Below are positions 23,059-36,600 of a stretch of DNA of 64,000 bases, piece by piece. A program made the translations under genes and the position numbers. The stretch comes from Neckera pumila (Eukaryota > Streptophyta > Bryopsida > Hypnales > Neckeraceae), in the NCBI GenBank assembly GCA_963969595.1, contig OZ018408.1, positions 32,674,108 to 32,738,107 on the forward strand, read 5' to 3'. Numbering within the stretch: position 1 is the stretch's first letter; every line of letters begins with the position of its first letter. Under the pieces are notes generated by a model. That model did not search any database and was not told the origin of the DNA. It was given only the letters and a program-made list of their open reading frames with translations.

Positions 23059-25893
23059 GGTGTAGTTACCTTATACGACTGTTGCATTTCAAGCTGTAGA
23101 GAGTCTCCGAAGACTTTTATGTACCCACATACTTCACAATCAATGGTAATATATGACAAAATTGTTTAGTACATATTTTAAAAAGAAGTAATGGATTTTA
23201 TATGTTTTGTTTTATATAGATCATACATTTGATGTTTATCTATTCAAAAAAATAATAAGCGGACCACTAATTTTGCAAAAGAGCACATTCCTTGACATTG
23301 TATCCGAAGAAGGGCACTCTCACTTGACTCGTTCCAAATACTTCCTTGAACGTATCTCTCCGATCCCTATTCATGACAAAGATTAGAGAACGTCGAAAGC
23401 AAACTCTGATGCTGCTTTTCTTCAAGGTATCCAACTAGCTAACTAGCACAGAATATTAATCACAATTGATCAGAAACCTCTATTGTCACTGCAACATCAA
23501 ACAACCCTCATACTGTTGACCTAAGCCAAGCATGGCAAGTATTTTGCTGGGGTGTCTAATCTAATTCACATGCAGTTTCAAGAAGGTTGAGAAGGGCCAT
23601 TCTTCTCCTCCGCAAGACAAAAATGGGCGTGAAAGAATTTACATACGGGAATTTCTTACATTGCGGCAGTGTGGCAAGGTCCGTTCTCCATTCCCAGTCT
23701 CCACACCATCTCATTGAGGAGTTACACCTTCTTCATTGCGCTAGGGCTCGCATTGGCTCCAAGTTTCTCTCCACACCTTCTCATTGTTCATAGAAACGAG
23801 AAGGTGTGACTACCCCTAATATGCAATCCAAGTCCCGCTTGATTGACGCTCCCCATAGCAGAAATGTAACTGCCCTCTCTACTGCACTCTGACGACTAAA
23901 TTAGCTATTTCACAATCGTGAATTCTTGCTGCAACTTACATCTACAGGACCATCCTTTGTGACAAAAGAGACATAGAATCCGACCCAAAGTCATAACACA
24001 AACCCCAAACCCAAAGTACCCCAGAACACAAACACGAATTCAAATCAAAAGCCGATTGAACCCTAAAAATTCAAGGCGCCAAACGGAAGGTTAAGATCTT
24101 CCAACAGAGCGGCAGAGATTGCCGGTTATAGTTCTTTCTCTCTATTTTCATATTGACGGCATTGGGAGGGTTCAATTTGAAGATCAACGGTGGGGATTTG
24201 CTCTCACAATTTTCCTCTGAAATTTTAATCGTTGACGTGGGAGGGGGATCTAAATTATTGGAAAGTAAATCGACGGTGCTGAATTTCCAACATTCCAGGA
24301 AAGGCTGGGGACCAAGCAGACAGATGCTGTTTGTATTTTTTATTTTATTTTTTTTAAACAAATGGGAAGCCCATTGCATTAAAAAAACCCACCAAGTACA
24401 AAACAGCCAAGCCAAAAAAGCTGGACAATGAAGAGAGAGCGACTGCCTGTATCTTTTGGCAGTGATAGGATAGTGGCCCTGAAGACTTTTTTAGGTTGAC
24501 AAGCCAATGTCTTTCCAACTTGTAACTCCAAATGGTGCTAGAGCAAATTCAAATCCACCACCTCCATTCAAAAAGTGAACAAAGTGTGGCTATATTCCCA
24601 CCGAGTTCCCACGTAAGAAAACTACAGTTCTTGCATTGTTCTTGCAAAGTTCTTCTTGTGTTTGTAACGGATAGGAGCTTGTCTTTTATGGAGTGATTTC
24701 TAGGTGGTGGCAAATGGCTACTATTGTAGAAGGGTGGATGTAAGGCAAACCAGTTTATGAAAGATACCTAGAGGATGACCCATTACAATCTTGCATCAAT
24801 CTATAATGGATTTTTTTCAATAAATGAGATATGGGCTACATTAGGTTGAGTTAGTGGCTACAACTAAATCAATGTCTTTGATGATGGTGATGGAGCGATT
24901 AGTGCCTGCAATAAAAACTTTCACCTTTTAGTGTAAATTCATTCCTAGAAGTGACTTTTTTAGGCCTTCATGATTTGGCCATGTTAGGATATATTGTGAC
25001 TGTTTTAGGTGAGTAAGATGACCATTAGGGATACACTTTTTGTTGGTTTTGGAGTAGTCTAGAGGCTGTTTTGAACCAATTGGGTAGCACACTTCAAAAT
25101 TTATAACAAATTCATATTTTGTCAAAAAAAACATAATTTCAATTGTTCTCACCATTTCTCACATTTGTCTGTATATGAAACTTAAAAAAAAAATCAACAA
25201 TGCCAATAGGGCAAACCAGTCATTTTGCTTGTCATAGGTTGGTTTACTTTACCTCAGGGATATCCCATATCGTATGTTCAGGTTAGATTTGACACATTGG
25301 TGCCGAAATAATTTAATTTTAGAATTTGCACAATTCCGCAGCTCGATTTGAATTTCTTAACTTCCGGCACTTTTACTTCCTAATTTTTTGACACTCCTAA
25401 TTTATGGATTAATATATGTAAATGTGTTCCTTTTTCTAAATTTTCTCAAGAATATTTTTTGGTATTCAGAATTAGCAACAATATATTTTTTCAGACTTTC
25501 AAAAATAGTTGTACAATATTTAAAATTTTAGACATGTTCCAAATTTCACCTAATTATTTACGAATTGGGTAGAGACAATAAATTTTCCATTATTGTCAAA
25601 ATCTTAAAAAATTTTAAAAATTAAAATTTCATCCATATTCACTCCAACTGATTGCTTGGCCAACTTATCACCATCGCATCACCCTTCCTTCCAGTTCCCC
25701 GAATTTGCACGCAGCAGGGTTTAGGGCCCCGGAACTGAATTCCCCCTTCCCGAGGCACCTCCGCCATCGTCTCTTCCGACCTTCTTCGTGAATTCGGATT
25801 AGTCGTATTCCGTGGATAACTTACAGTTTGGAATTTTAATTGTTTCTTCCAATTTTTTCAGTTTTGAAGAAACCCGATAACTAAACTCAAGCT
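23059..25893. other. Intergenic; CLPR1 upstream region at the right end
   Basis: No gene supported. 23270-24430 is moderately GC-rich and could be transcribed, but its frames (for example 24153-24431 + and 24071-24415 -) carry no recognised domain. From about 25670 to 25893 the composition changes and this part is probably CLPR1 promoter and leader. Confidence 0.45.
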
Positions 25894-28703
25894 ATGGCGC
25901 TGCTGGACAGCGGCACTCTGCGAGGGCTATGGCAACAAACGCCCAAACTCAACACGCGCTCTCCGTCGCGACGGTTGTTACCACGAGCCATGCCCGCGAG
26001 GGTGACCATGATGGGGATGGGCTTGAAGCATCCCCACTCTCCGAATGATCCTTTCCTTACCAAGCTTGCGGCTGCGGCGTCCACGGAGTTGGGCAAGGCG
26101 CAATTGGCTGGCGCTTCTGGTGTTTCGGATGGACCCCCATTGCTGGACATTCTCACGAATCCCACTATGATGGCTGCACCAGCTCAGGTTGGTAGGGTTT
26201 TGAATTTCTTTGGTTTTATGAAAGTGTGCTGAGCGAACGGTTGTGTTTCTAATTACTTCGGTGGGGTTGAACAGGTTGAGAGGTCGTCTGGGTATAACGA
26301 ACACCGGCCACGACGACCACCGCCGGATCTTCCCTCCTTGCTGTTGAATAGTCGAATTGTGTACATTGGAATGCCGGTACGTTCTTTCGGTACCCTAATT
26401 GGATGTGGGTTTTTGATGGGAAGCGTGAATTTGAGATTTAGGGTTTTACTATTGCAGCAATTTCTCCATCGGTGTTTGACTAGGAGGATTGAAAGGAGGA
26501 AATTGACGAGGGAGGTCAAAATTTGGGAAATGAGTGGTAGTTTTGAATTTTCTTATATTTCGATAGCCTGATGTGGGGTTGTGTTTGGAACAGCTTGTGC
26601 CAGCAGTCACCGAGCTAGTGATTGCGGAGTTGCTTTACTTGCAGTATGCGGACCCTCGGCAGCCTATTTATGTTTATATTAATTCCACGGGGACGTCGCG
26701 TGCCGACGGTGAAACGGTATTCCAGCTGCTGCTATGATAAAAGGGGTTAGAGTTGTATTCGTGATGATTAGAGAATCTATGGTGTATTGGATTAGTTGTG
26801 TGCATCTCTGCATTGGCTGGTAGTGCATGCCTAATAGGTATACCATATTTTGTATTGGTCTTGTGCTCAAGCTTAGGTTACGGGCTTGTTGTTGCCATTT
26901 GAGCTCTCCTTGCTGAGGGTGTTTGTGTTGCTGTGCAGGTTGGCTTGGAGACGGAGGGTTTTGCAATATATGATTCCTTGATGAACGTTAGAAATCAGGT
27001 AAAATATGGTTCATGAGGAGCTGTTGATTTTTGCTTCTAAGGTCGGGACCCATTTCTGTGGCTTTTACCTGTTTGGACGGGTTCTATCAGTAGACTGTCT
27101 TTTCGGATTTATCCCCATTTTCGTGAAGTTTTTTAACGAGCTAAAATATGTATTATCTGGATACTGAATAAATAAGTTATGAATTGTGGAAGTCTGAAGT
27201 AGCAGAGTCCCAATCACCTTAGAATGATGAGTTTGCATCTACGCTGTTTTTATGGAAACATCTTTGACTGTGGCAGAACTTAGAAATATCTCATTTCTTT
27301 GAAGTCACGTGTTTGGATGGCACTTAGAATTGTAAATGGGTGACTTTTCAACCCAATAGAAAGGGAACCCCACGCGAGCCTACGGTCTTTACGAGTTGCA
27401 GGCTTACAAAATTGTGTCTTTGGCAGATTCAAACTGTAGCAGTTGGTGCCGCTATTGGACAAGCTTGTTTGCTTTTGGCATCAGGGGACAAGGGTATGCG
27501 TTACATGATGCCTCATGCTACAGGTACGCTGTTTATATGTTTTGAGTTCACTATTGTTGAGCTCGTACTCGGATATGAATATTTTCGAATAGTAGAAGAA
27601 TTGTATCTTGCTATTATCGTGGCTTGTGTGGCTAGAGAAGGAAGCTTGCACATCTGGATGTCAGTCTCTTTCGTATGATCTAATCCTTCGCGTTCAGTTT
27701 GCTCGTAAACCTCTACTTGGGGGTTTAATTGCAGTGTCAATTGCATATATCACAGGTTGGGATTTTAAATTCTTTATTACATTGGAGTCTGTGCAGCTAT
27801 GATCCAGCAACCTAGATTACCCTCAACAGGCCAGATGTCCGCCATTGACGTTCACATTAGGGCTAAAGAGGTGCTCTCTCTTTTAATATACCTTTATTTT
27901 GGATTTTACTGAGCATGTGAAATTCCCATTGATGGTGCAAGTTGTACCAGTTCGTCTATTTGTTTTTTGAATGCATCGTTCTAGGATTCGTTCTTCTAAT
28001 TTCCATATATTGTGGTTCCTGGTTTGCAGCTGATTAATAACAGAGACACACTTGTTGAGTTACTGGCGAAGCATACTGGCAATGTAAGAATTCTCACCCA
28101 CACCCAGCCCGCTTTAGTCTTTTGTGCCTGAAAATAAAATTTTATTAAAGTAGGACCTGAAGTTACTGCAATAAAACTGAGTTCTAGGGCATTGCAACAA
28201 ACTTGAGAGAGTGAGTGTTGTGCTTTCTAAAGTAAGGTTGTTCTATATATTGTTCACAATTTGCTCACTGCTTATGATTTATATGGTTTGCAGCCTGTTG
28301 AGAAGGTTGCCAAAGTGATGGAGAGGCCGTTCTACATGAATCCTAAAAGAGCCGTGGACTTTGGTGTTGCTGACAAGGTTTGTTGCCTTTTCTACATCAT
28401 GATGTTGTTGGTCATTATTTCTGGAAATATTTCAGAAACATCCTCTTCAGTATTTTGTGAAGCGGTTGGAGGCTTTATTTTGAGTGTTAGGTCGTAATAT
28501 CTCGATGCTTCTAATACATGTTTATTGAACTGTATTATGTCACCCAATTATTTATTCACTTCCTGTGGAATCTCGCGGTGTTGCAGATATTGTGGCGAGG
28601 TCAGGAAGCTATGGCGGAGACGATGAAGGCTGAGGAATGGGACAAGGGTGCAGGCATCCGTGTGGTGGAGCGTCCTGCATCGTATGGAGGTGGTGACTCG
28701 TGA
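25894..28703 (+). CDS. CLPR1: Plastid Clp protease non-catalytic subunit ClpR1
   Basis: Structural R-subunit of the chloroplast ClpPR core, which degrades stromal proteins with ClpC chaperones. Exons: 25894-26187, 26275-26376, 26594-26716, 26939-26998, 27427-27523, 27797-27870, 28030-28083, 28294-28377, 28587-28703. Frames join to 334 residues. The N-terminus (about 1-50) is rich in Arg, Ser and Leu with few acidic residues, as in a transit peptide. The ClpP fold begins near PPDLPSLLLNSRIVYIGMP and continues through YVYINSTGT, FAIYDSLM and VGAAIGQACLLLASG. The catalytic residues are lost: the GQA(A)SMG serine loop is shortened to GQACLLL, and the His of MIHQP is Gln229 (MIQQP). This pattern defines ClpR1, not ClpP. 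RILWRGQE-like ILWRGQEAM near the C-terminus also matches ClpR1. Arabidopsis CLPR1 is about 50 residues longer. Confidence 0.95.
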
Positions 28704-30492
28704 GCTTAGACGATTACGGACTCTAGTTCGTTTTAGGTGTAGGAACACAAAACTTGAGTGTCATCTTGTGTATGAATATAGTGCAAATCAAGCCTTAATT
28801 TCCGATTTGGCCGCCAGATTGGGGGTTCACTTTTCTTACATCCCGTCTAGTAATTTCTTATGCATATGTGACATGTGCTTGTTGAGTGAATCGTTATTTT
28901 TCTCAAGCATGTAATTCTTCGGTCATGATTGATATGAACGTACAGAGCGTGTATTTGAGGCTGTCAGAACTGGGATGCGAATTTGAAACTTGTGTTTCAA
29001 AACTCTATGAGGGGCTAGTACTTCGACGAAAGAAGAACCATGTTGTGTCCAGTTTGGTAACAAATTTGCAATTTAGTTCACGGCACAGGAATTATAAGGT
29101 CAATTTACTGTGTAGGAATTTCGAGGTCTGGTACACCATATTTGTTGGCTGAAGAATGCGAATCTAAACTACTGTTTGTGCTGATTTATCTCAGAACAGT
29201 TGTTAGTACTGTAGAAAAAATTTAGTGTAAAAAAAGGTAAAGTCTATAAGTAGAATGGAATGGTGAGACAATCGTGCAAAGGGCATGGACTACGGTAGCA
29301 ACATCCAAAGCCACCTTTCCCCAAGAGTGATCCCTATTTAAACCTTGGCTACGGTAGACTAGCATGACCACAGCTATGATGGCCCACTGGCCCAACTCAT
29401 GTTAACAAATTCATTACAATTTGTTCCTATCTCCAAAAAATTTGAAGAGAAAAGTAATATTAAAATTCATTTTTTTCTTCTCTTGTAGGCTCAAAGTGCA
29501 CAAACCAAAGTATGTGAAAACTCCTTTCATGAGAACTTTGAAAACCTGCATTTCCCCCACAGACTGTGATTCATGTTACGTCCTCCGATTTGCTGGTTTC
29601 CTATTTTTTGTAATTTTACATGATGAAGTACTTCGGAATTCAGCTCTGTAAGTTGGACTCGTGTAAAAGTATAATGAGGTGGTTGCCACAATTATGACAA
29701 CTCCATCTATGTTCCACCTACCGTGATGGAGTTAGTTTACATTAGCGGTGGAGGAAGACACGACTTTCACCAAATAGGGAAAAGGCTTTGCATAGACAAA
29801 AACTGCATATGAGGGAGTTTGAGGAGTCGAAAATGCAAGCTGCTTGTTTGGTAGATGACCAAAAGTCCAAAACTGACTCAAATTATGTGCAATGGATGCA
29901 CACTTTCAAAATCAACACCCTCTGAAGATTGTAATTACTGAAAGTAGGCAAAGAAGTAGTTTTACCTTAGACGTGGTTGCGAATATCACAGGCAGCTCAT
30001 GTTGAACCCTAGGTGTGAAAAATGTACTTCTTTGGTACATGGTCCCAGAATTGGTTGTGCGACCATCTACTACAGAGTGTACATTCTACACACTGAGGAT
30101 TCAAAATGAGCAGCCTATGAACATAACATGTACGCCTTGCACATTTCAATTTTTAAATGAACCGATCACCAGACGACTGATTGCATGCCAAGACACTTGG
30201 AACTAGCGATTCTGCATGTCACAACGTACAAAAGTCATCCACCTCAACTTGAACATTTTAGCAGGACCACACGCACATCACGTACATGCTGTTCCAAGTG
30301 TAAACCCAGAAACGCTTCCAAGTTCCAACGCCTCGGTGGAGCACTTCGCTACCCTCACAACACTTTCACTTTTGCCAGTTGAAGCTTTGTCGACTTGGCG
30401 ACCTCGTATGCAACCACGCTCCTGCTTCCAATTAACAATTAGACACAAAAGTACTCACAAGCCTGGTGGACATGCAGGCCCGAACCAAACCG
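28704..30492. other. CLPR1 3' region and ELIP upstream region
   Basis: 28704 to about 29200 is probably CLPR1 3' UTR. 29960-30492 is GC-richer and lies upstream of ELIP; it has ACGT cores near 29968 and 30278 that could be light or stress elements, which is inference only. No gene seen. Confidence 0.45.
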
Positions 30493-30500
30493 TATAAATA
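30493..30500 (+). promoter_or_regulatory. Probable TATA box of the ELIP gene
   Basis: TATAAATA stands in a GC-richer setting 141 bp before the ELIP start codon. That implies a leader of roughly 110 bases, which is reasonable for this kind of strongly induced gene. Confidence 0.6.
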
Positions 30501-30640
30501 CCAGACCCCAGCTCCATGCCCTCATCAACATTCACTCTGTCAATTCAAGCCCTGATCTCACATTCGATTTCAAACCTTGATAGTGCGTTCCACAACTTGT
30601 GTGAAGTCTTTTTGAATCTAGTTTCTGGGACTTTTACACA

Positions 30641-31685
30641 ATGGCAGCCTCTACTATGATGTTGCAGACTAGTGGTCTTGGTTTTAGAACTGGACTGATC
30701 TCCAAGTTCCAGCCTTTGGGAACTGGCTCCCCTTCTTTGGCAACGTTTCGGAGGCGCCAGCAGATGATTAGTTGCGAAGCAGGGAACAACAGCTCTACGG
30801 GCGGGTTGAGGGAGGCGGTGGACCAGGCTACGAAGAAGTCTATCACGAAAGAGGGTATTCTGCAGCACCAGGATAAGGACGACTCGGAGAAGAAGTCGGT
30901 CCTGGGGACGGAGCCCAGTGCTTCCGGGTCGTTTTACCCGCGCCCGGAGATTGAGAGGAGGCCGGAGACCGGAGACTTGAACTTCACTAGCGTGTTTGCG
31001 TTCGATGGTGCTGCGCCGGAAACCATCAACTGCCGCTTGGTAAGGCCTTGATTTGAACTTATTATTTGTTGGCGTGGGTGTTTTTGTTTTACGCCGCTTG
31101 CACCTGTCTTAATGGTACCTCTGTTTTGGCTGCTAACTACAAAGATCGAGTCTGATCGAGAGATCCCATACTCCAGTAGTTCCTCTAATAAGAAATCGTC
31201 ATTGTGGACAATCGCTACCATTGAATTTCGAATGTCTGAGTCTATGTACCTCTTTGGTGGACAAAGTTCACTTTGAGAAGCACGATTACGAGTTTTGTGT
31301 CTTCGCAGTCTTGGCAAGCCCGTTGGCAAGTTGGCATCATGGCCTTGGCAGTATGGATTTCATGTTCTGACTTAATTGGCTATGGCTATGTGCGCAGGCA
31401 ATGCTGGGCATAGTGTGGGCATTCTTCGCCGAGAAGGCCACCGGTTTAACCGTTTTCGAGCAGCTCTACACTCCGGGTCAAACTGGTTTGGTGTGGTTTG
31501 TGGCTGCCGTGCAGCTGTTCACGTACGCTTCTCTCGTCCCCATCGCCAATGGCGAATCTACCGATGCTCGGAGCTTCGGGCCGTTCACGGCACAAGCTGA
31601 GCGATGGAATGGGCGACTGGCTATGCTTGGATTTTTGGCACTTCTCCTCACGGAGATGTATCGCCACGTCCCTGTCTTCCACTGA
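30641..31685 (+). CDS. Early light-induced protein (ELIP), LHC superfamily
   Basis: Thylakoid photoprotective protein of the chlorophyll a/b-binding superfamily. Exons: 30641-31039 and 31398-31685, one GT-AG intron, 228 residues. The first 45 or so residues (MAASTMMLQTSG and on) look like a transit peptide. A hydrophilic acidic linker follows. Helix I begins at PETINCRLAMLG (about 126-137), a middle helix spans about 163-182, and helix III begins at ERWNGRLAMLG (about 202-212). That three-helix layout with related first and third helices is the ELIP pattern. The helix I motif reads N-C-R where N-G-R is usual; helix III keeps N-G-R. The intron splits the helix I motif just after the Arg-Leu. 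ELIPs are induced by high light and desiccation and are often multiplied in mosses and liverworts. Confidence 0.93.
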
Positions 31686-33043
31686 ATTCAACTGATACCA
31701 TTGCCTTCGCTTGGAAGTGGGAACTGAGTGAGCTGCAATTTTGGAGATGTATAAACCTTGAGAAGTGAATGTGCGGCTCTTCAGTTGGTGTGATCAAACA
31801 TCAATATAGATGAACTGCTAGAATATTGCAGAGTAGATTTTGTTTATTATGTTACAGTTCTTTGGTATTAATGGATTGTGTATATATATTTCCTCAATTA
31901 TGCTATACTTCTAAACTTTGGAGTAGAATTGTGAGCCGATAGATTTTTTTTCTTTTATCTTTGACGATAAATTTGATATGTTTGCTGAGGAATATTTTGT
32001 TTGCTGCAATCAGCTGAAATATGGATATTTCAAATCGACGTAATTACACATTTTGTCTGGCTGTTATGACAACGTCTGCCTATGAGTTCCTGAACTTTAT
32101 TATGATCTGTACAGTAGAATTCCTCTAAATACACCCTTTATAATTGCATTATTGCAAAAACATTTTTAATTATCTGGTTCTAGCGATTGCAGCTTGAGAC
32201 CATTTTATATAAATTTTTGAGGGAAAAAAATGGTAGACATTGCATAGTAACATTAACTGCAAAGTAAATAAGAAATTTCTTCTTGCAGTTGGACAAATGC
32301 TTTCTCACAAGTAGACTGTAATGCATCCAAGACTATATCGTCAGAAGTGCATTGCATCATTGTAGCAAAGACTTTGATTGTGCAAACCTTCTCTTATGGT
32401 TAGAACCTCTCTAAATGAATGTTGTCAAATAGTCCAGGATCTATGCATTTAGAAGAGTTTTATTGTATTTTGAATGAAAAATTTGGTCAATTTGATTTGT
32501 ACATACCATGACAAATTCTTAGAACACACAATATTCCTATCAAAGTTGGCATAAACTAAATTACCAAAAAAAAGTTTATTTTTTTGGAATACTCTTTAAA
32601 CAGATTGTAAATGTCGAATAATCAGAAAAATGGTCCTTATGCAAACTTTACAATAAGCTATATGTAAATCTCAGAATAATAAATTCCGCACCTTTTTAAT
32701 GTTCCTATAATTAAAGAGTCAAACTTTTGGGAAAAAAAATTGAAATATTTATTAATTCTAAAAGTGACTGGTGAACAAATGTTTTCAACTTTAATGAATT
32801 ATTTGGCATGAAATAATGACTTTGATAGACAAGATATTACATTGGATGTTATTATTGACATAAAAATATAGATTGTTTTATTAGACGTCTACTAAAATCC
32901 ATTCCCAAAAATCATGAAAACATTACATAAAACACGGGTTTCTTATAGTAAAAAACAAGCAAATGTCCAAAATATTCCATTGACCATCTAACTCTAATTT
33001 TTTTTATGGCAATGTGAAATACTTATTTCATGGCATTTGGTGA
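31686..33043. other. ELIP 3' region and AT-rich spacer
   Basis: 31686 to about 31900 is probably 3' UTR. Beyond it the DNA is AT-rich. TACAGTAGAATTCCTCTAAA near 32110 and AGAACCTCTCTAAATGAATG near 32401 resemble Emigrant/pogo-type ends but do not make a clear element. No gene seen. Confidence 0.45.
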
Positions 33044-33656
33044 GATTGAAGATGAAAAAAGAAGAACTTTATACAAATTGCGTAGTAGTAGTGATCACAA
33101 TCTATGTGTGATATGTAAATTAGGCTTAGTAGGAGCTCCACCACTTATAGTTAAGTCAAATGCAGAAATCATGTTAAAAAAAAAATTTAGATCTCATTTA
33201 GGCATAGTAGAATAACTATTTTGGAAAAACTTGAACTAAAAAAAGTTGAGGAATTAAGCCAAATTTTATCTCCAAAAATTGGTTTGAGGTTTAGAGCTTT
33301 CAAATAAAAGTTATGAACAAAATTCAAAGAAGGTCTTTGAAAATGTAAAGAAAATTGTTCCATCCAACTGTTCTCAGACTTTTGTCTATAACTTTTAGTT
33401 GAAGTCTCAAAGCCTCAAACAGATTTTTGGAGATAAAGTTTAGCTTAATTACCCAACTTTATTTAGTTCAATGTTTTTTCAAAATAGTTATTCTACTATG
33501 CCAAAATGAGGTTTGAAATTCGGCTTTAACACAATTCCTGCATTTGGCTTAACTATGAGTGGTTGAGTTCCTATAATCCTAATTTACATATCTCATATGG
33601 ATTGCTTGACCTACTACTACCCCACTTGTATAAATAGCTTCTCTTCTCATCTTCAA
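33044..33656. repeat. 613-bp near-complete hairpin
   Basis: The whole stretch folds on itself. GATTGAAGATG on the left pairs with CATCTTCAA on the right. CCAAAAATTGGTTTGAGG pairs with CCTCAAACAGATTTTTGG, and AAAAGTTATGAACAAAA (about 33306-33322) with TTTTGTCTATAACTTTT near the centre. Arms are about 280 bases with mismatches and the loop about 55 bases. The open frame at 33030-33215 is part of the arm and not a gene. Confidence 0.75.
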
Positions 33657-36600
33657 ACACCCTAAACTAAGTGGCTGTAGAAACTAGTTGGAAAATGTAA
33701 GATTTTTCTAATTAGTTTGGCAACGAGCTTGAAAATCCCCTTAATTTTTGCTTAATTTTATTGAATTTGATAATTTGTCAATTAATCACTCTGTATATTT
33801 CATGCGGCTAATTATTAAATAGACTTCTACTACACCCTCATCATTGGAGTTCTGACATCTTTTACAAAAATCACACACTCTGACTACACACATTTGACAA
33901 AATTCATAGGCTTTCTAAACCTCAAAGAATAGATTGGATTGTCACTCTCTGGCGACCTAACTAAAGGCTGCCTTTTTTTCTAATGCTTTTGTGACGTATG
34001 CAACTATAAAGAAGAGTGTAAGTCAACATCAACAATGGCATCCTTGATGTCTACGATGACAGCATTGCCAAATGTCCCCTATCCTTCCTCATGACTTCTA
34101 AAACCTATTGTTTTGTCTCTAGCTCATTTTCGCTAACATAAATTCGTTGAACACAACCTCACAAAAAACATCCTTGCGTCATTGAGAATGTTGGCCAAAA
34201 TAGCACTTCATTGTGGAAACCCTTGGAATGCACTATCCACGTCAGATATTAGCGGGACTATGTCACTTTTTTCCAGATCTACATCACAGACTACGTCAAC
34301 AAAGAACCAAATTAAAAATTTCCCTACGTGGCGCTTCACACCCATGTGGTGCTTACATGGAGCTCAATTGTCCTTGACATGTCACACTATGGGAAGCTTG
34401 GAAGACGACATTATGAATGATGTTAGAAAAAAAACAAGGTCAAATAGGCCGTATTTCTTCGGATTTTTGGATGTTTTTGACCCGCCTATTATAACAAATA
34501 TTAGGTGACATCAATTCTAATTACTTTCATTTCAAACTAAGTGCCTTGTCATGTTTTTGAAGTTGTCAAAAAAACTTGCTTTTCTTATAGTGGTAACCAA
34601 TGACAATGAGATTTAATAATTAGTTAGTAGGATCTTTGATAGATTTTTCTGAACAACACCTCCCTGGCTTAGATTTCATTGTTAGCAAGGGTATGGTTAG
34701 TTACTCGTTTTTAAAAAATGTGATGTGGGAGCGCACAATTCAATTGAGCATATTTGACAATATACTGAACACACATATTGATTGATTACATTTCAATTTT
34801 GCACTGCCCTCCAAAATTTACAGCAACTAGGCAAACAAGTGTTTGTCACCTTTTGTTTGTCCTTATTACTATGGGTCGCTTCCACCCACTAAGCAACACA
34901 GGAGCTGCTACCTTCAATGCCTGACATGCAAAAAAATCCCACTTGAGCAACTCAAACATTGGGGCCCTACCGTCATCGAGACAAAAACAAATAACATGCC
35001 ACTATTATGTAGCCTATCTTGTAACTCAAGGCACTTGCTATATAATAAACAAAAATCATGCCAGATTTGATTAGGTTGGTCTTTTTCTGCCCCTTTAGTA
35101 ACAACCTCTTCCATGCAGTAGCGTCCACCATAGCAACAAGATTAAAAAACAACACTTCTTCCCTTTGTTAGAGTTTTATCTTTATACTATTGCTCTTCTC
35201 TAATGCCAAGTGAGAATGTACCATAGTGTGTCAGATTTTACCAAAGGTAATGACTAAGGCTTTGGTGTACAGACTCAAAAGTAGCTTTGTGCAATCTAAG
35301 AAGCAACAATAGGTAACTCTCATCAAGCATTCCAAAGATGTAGTCCACTTGCCATTCATTTGTGTTGTAATCTCTAACAAGATCATTCCTAATTGTTCCA
35401 ACCATAAAAGCACACCATTATGGAATTACTAGAGAAGTAGACAAATTTGTAATGTCTCAACTTTCGGCATTATATTTGTAGCAAGCATCTCATAAATTCC
35501 ACAGCAAAGCAACGGTTCTTCTCGTTAGTCACCAATGTGGTTTGCAATGTTTTTGGTGAAATTTGCACTTCTCAATGAGCCATCGTAAGTCTTTATTGTG
35601 AATTGTTTGTTATTGGAGTGCGAATGTAGGAGAAGCTATGGCTACATCTATTAGGGATCACAAGTCATAATATTGTTCTTCCATGGGTCAATTGTTTTAT
35701 TTTCCACCACATAGAAGTAGCTCAAAGGACTATGTGGCAAAGTACCTACAATGCCCAAATTTGCAAAAAAAATCAAAGTCCATGTCCTATGCATGCTTTT
35801 GATTGCCACTCACAATATTATATGTTTTGAAATTTTTGCCCATACCTTTGACGTCTATTGCACTTATTCTTTTGTGGCACACGTTTCTATATTAGTTCTA
35901 AAATATAAATGTATCCTACCATAATCATAAAGGCTACAAAAGACGCATTAAGACCCTCCAAGCTTGGAAAAAATAATTGGATGAAAAAAATCGTGTTGCA
36001 TTGATCTTCTACAATTTTTTTGAAATGCAAAAGCCATAATTTTGCATCCTTAGGTGTTTTGAAGGTTATGGAGATTCAAAATGCAAAATGGTTAAACCTT
36101 TAGGGGTAGACGAGTAGATAGGTAGAGAACATTAAATATACACCTTCAGTTACTAGATTATGATCAGCACAAAATACATCTAAAAATAGATAATTTTAGA
36201 AATTAAAAGAGAAGAGATCAATCTTATTGAAAATTTTGTTTTTCAGTAATTGCAGAATTGTTTTTTCCAACTTTAATTAATTACTCAACAAAAAATGTCA
36301 TCCTTAACCATCTAATATGGTATTTCTTTATACAACACATGCACTTACAATGACTGAGAAGTACAAGGATAAGTTTAATAATCAATTTTATTCCAAAAAT
36401 TCTAGCATATCAATGTGAATAATATTCAAAATTGCAAACATTTAAGTTGAAATTATGACATGCTGACATCTTGTGGTGTGTATTGAATGATGTGGAAAAA
36501 TATTCATTCCAAAAGCAATTTTTGTTGGTAGGTGTATTTCAAAGTTGACACAACCTACTTTCTATAGACAATTTAGAAGTTGCTCTCAAATAAATTCTTC

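Noticed and set aside
24071..24431. Opposed frames of about 92-114 codons
   Set aside because: Low-complexity peptides on both strands with no recognisable family.
35160..35420. Possible decayed transposase on the minus strand
   Set aside because: Short Leu-rich frames looked faintly like hAT-type proteins, but no motif could be matched with confidence.
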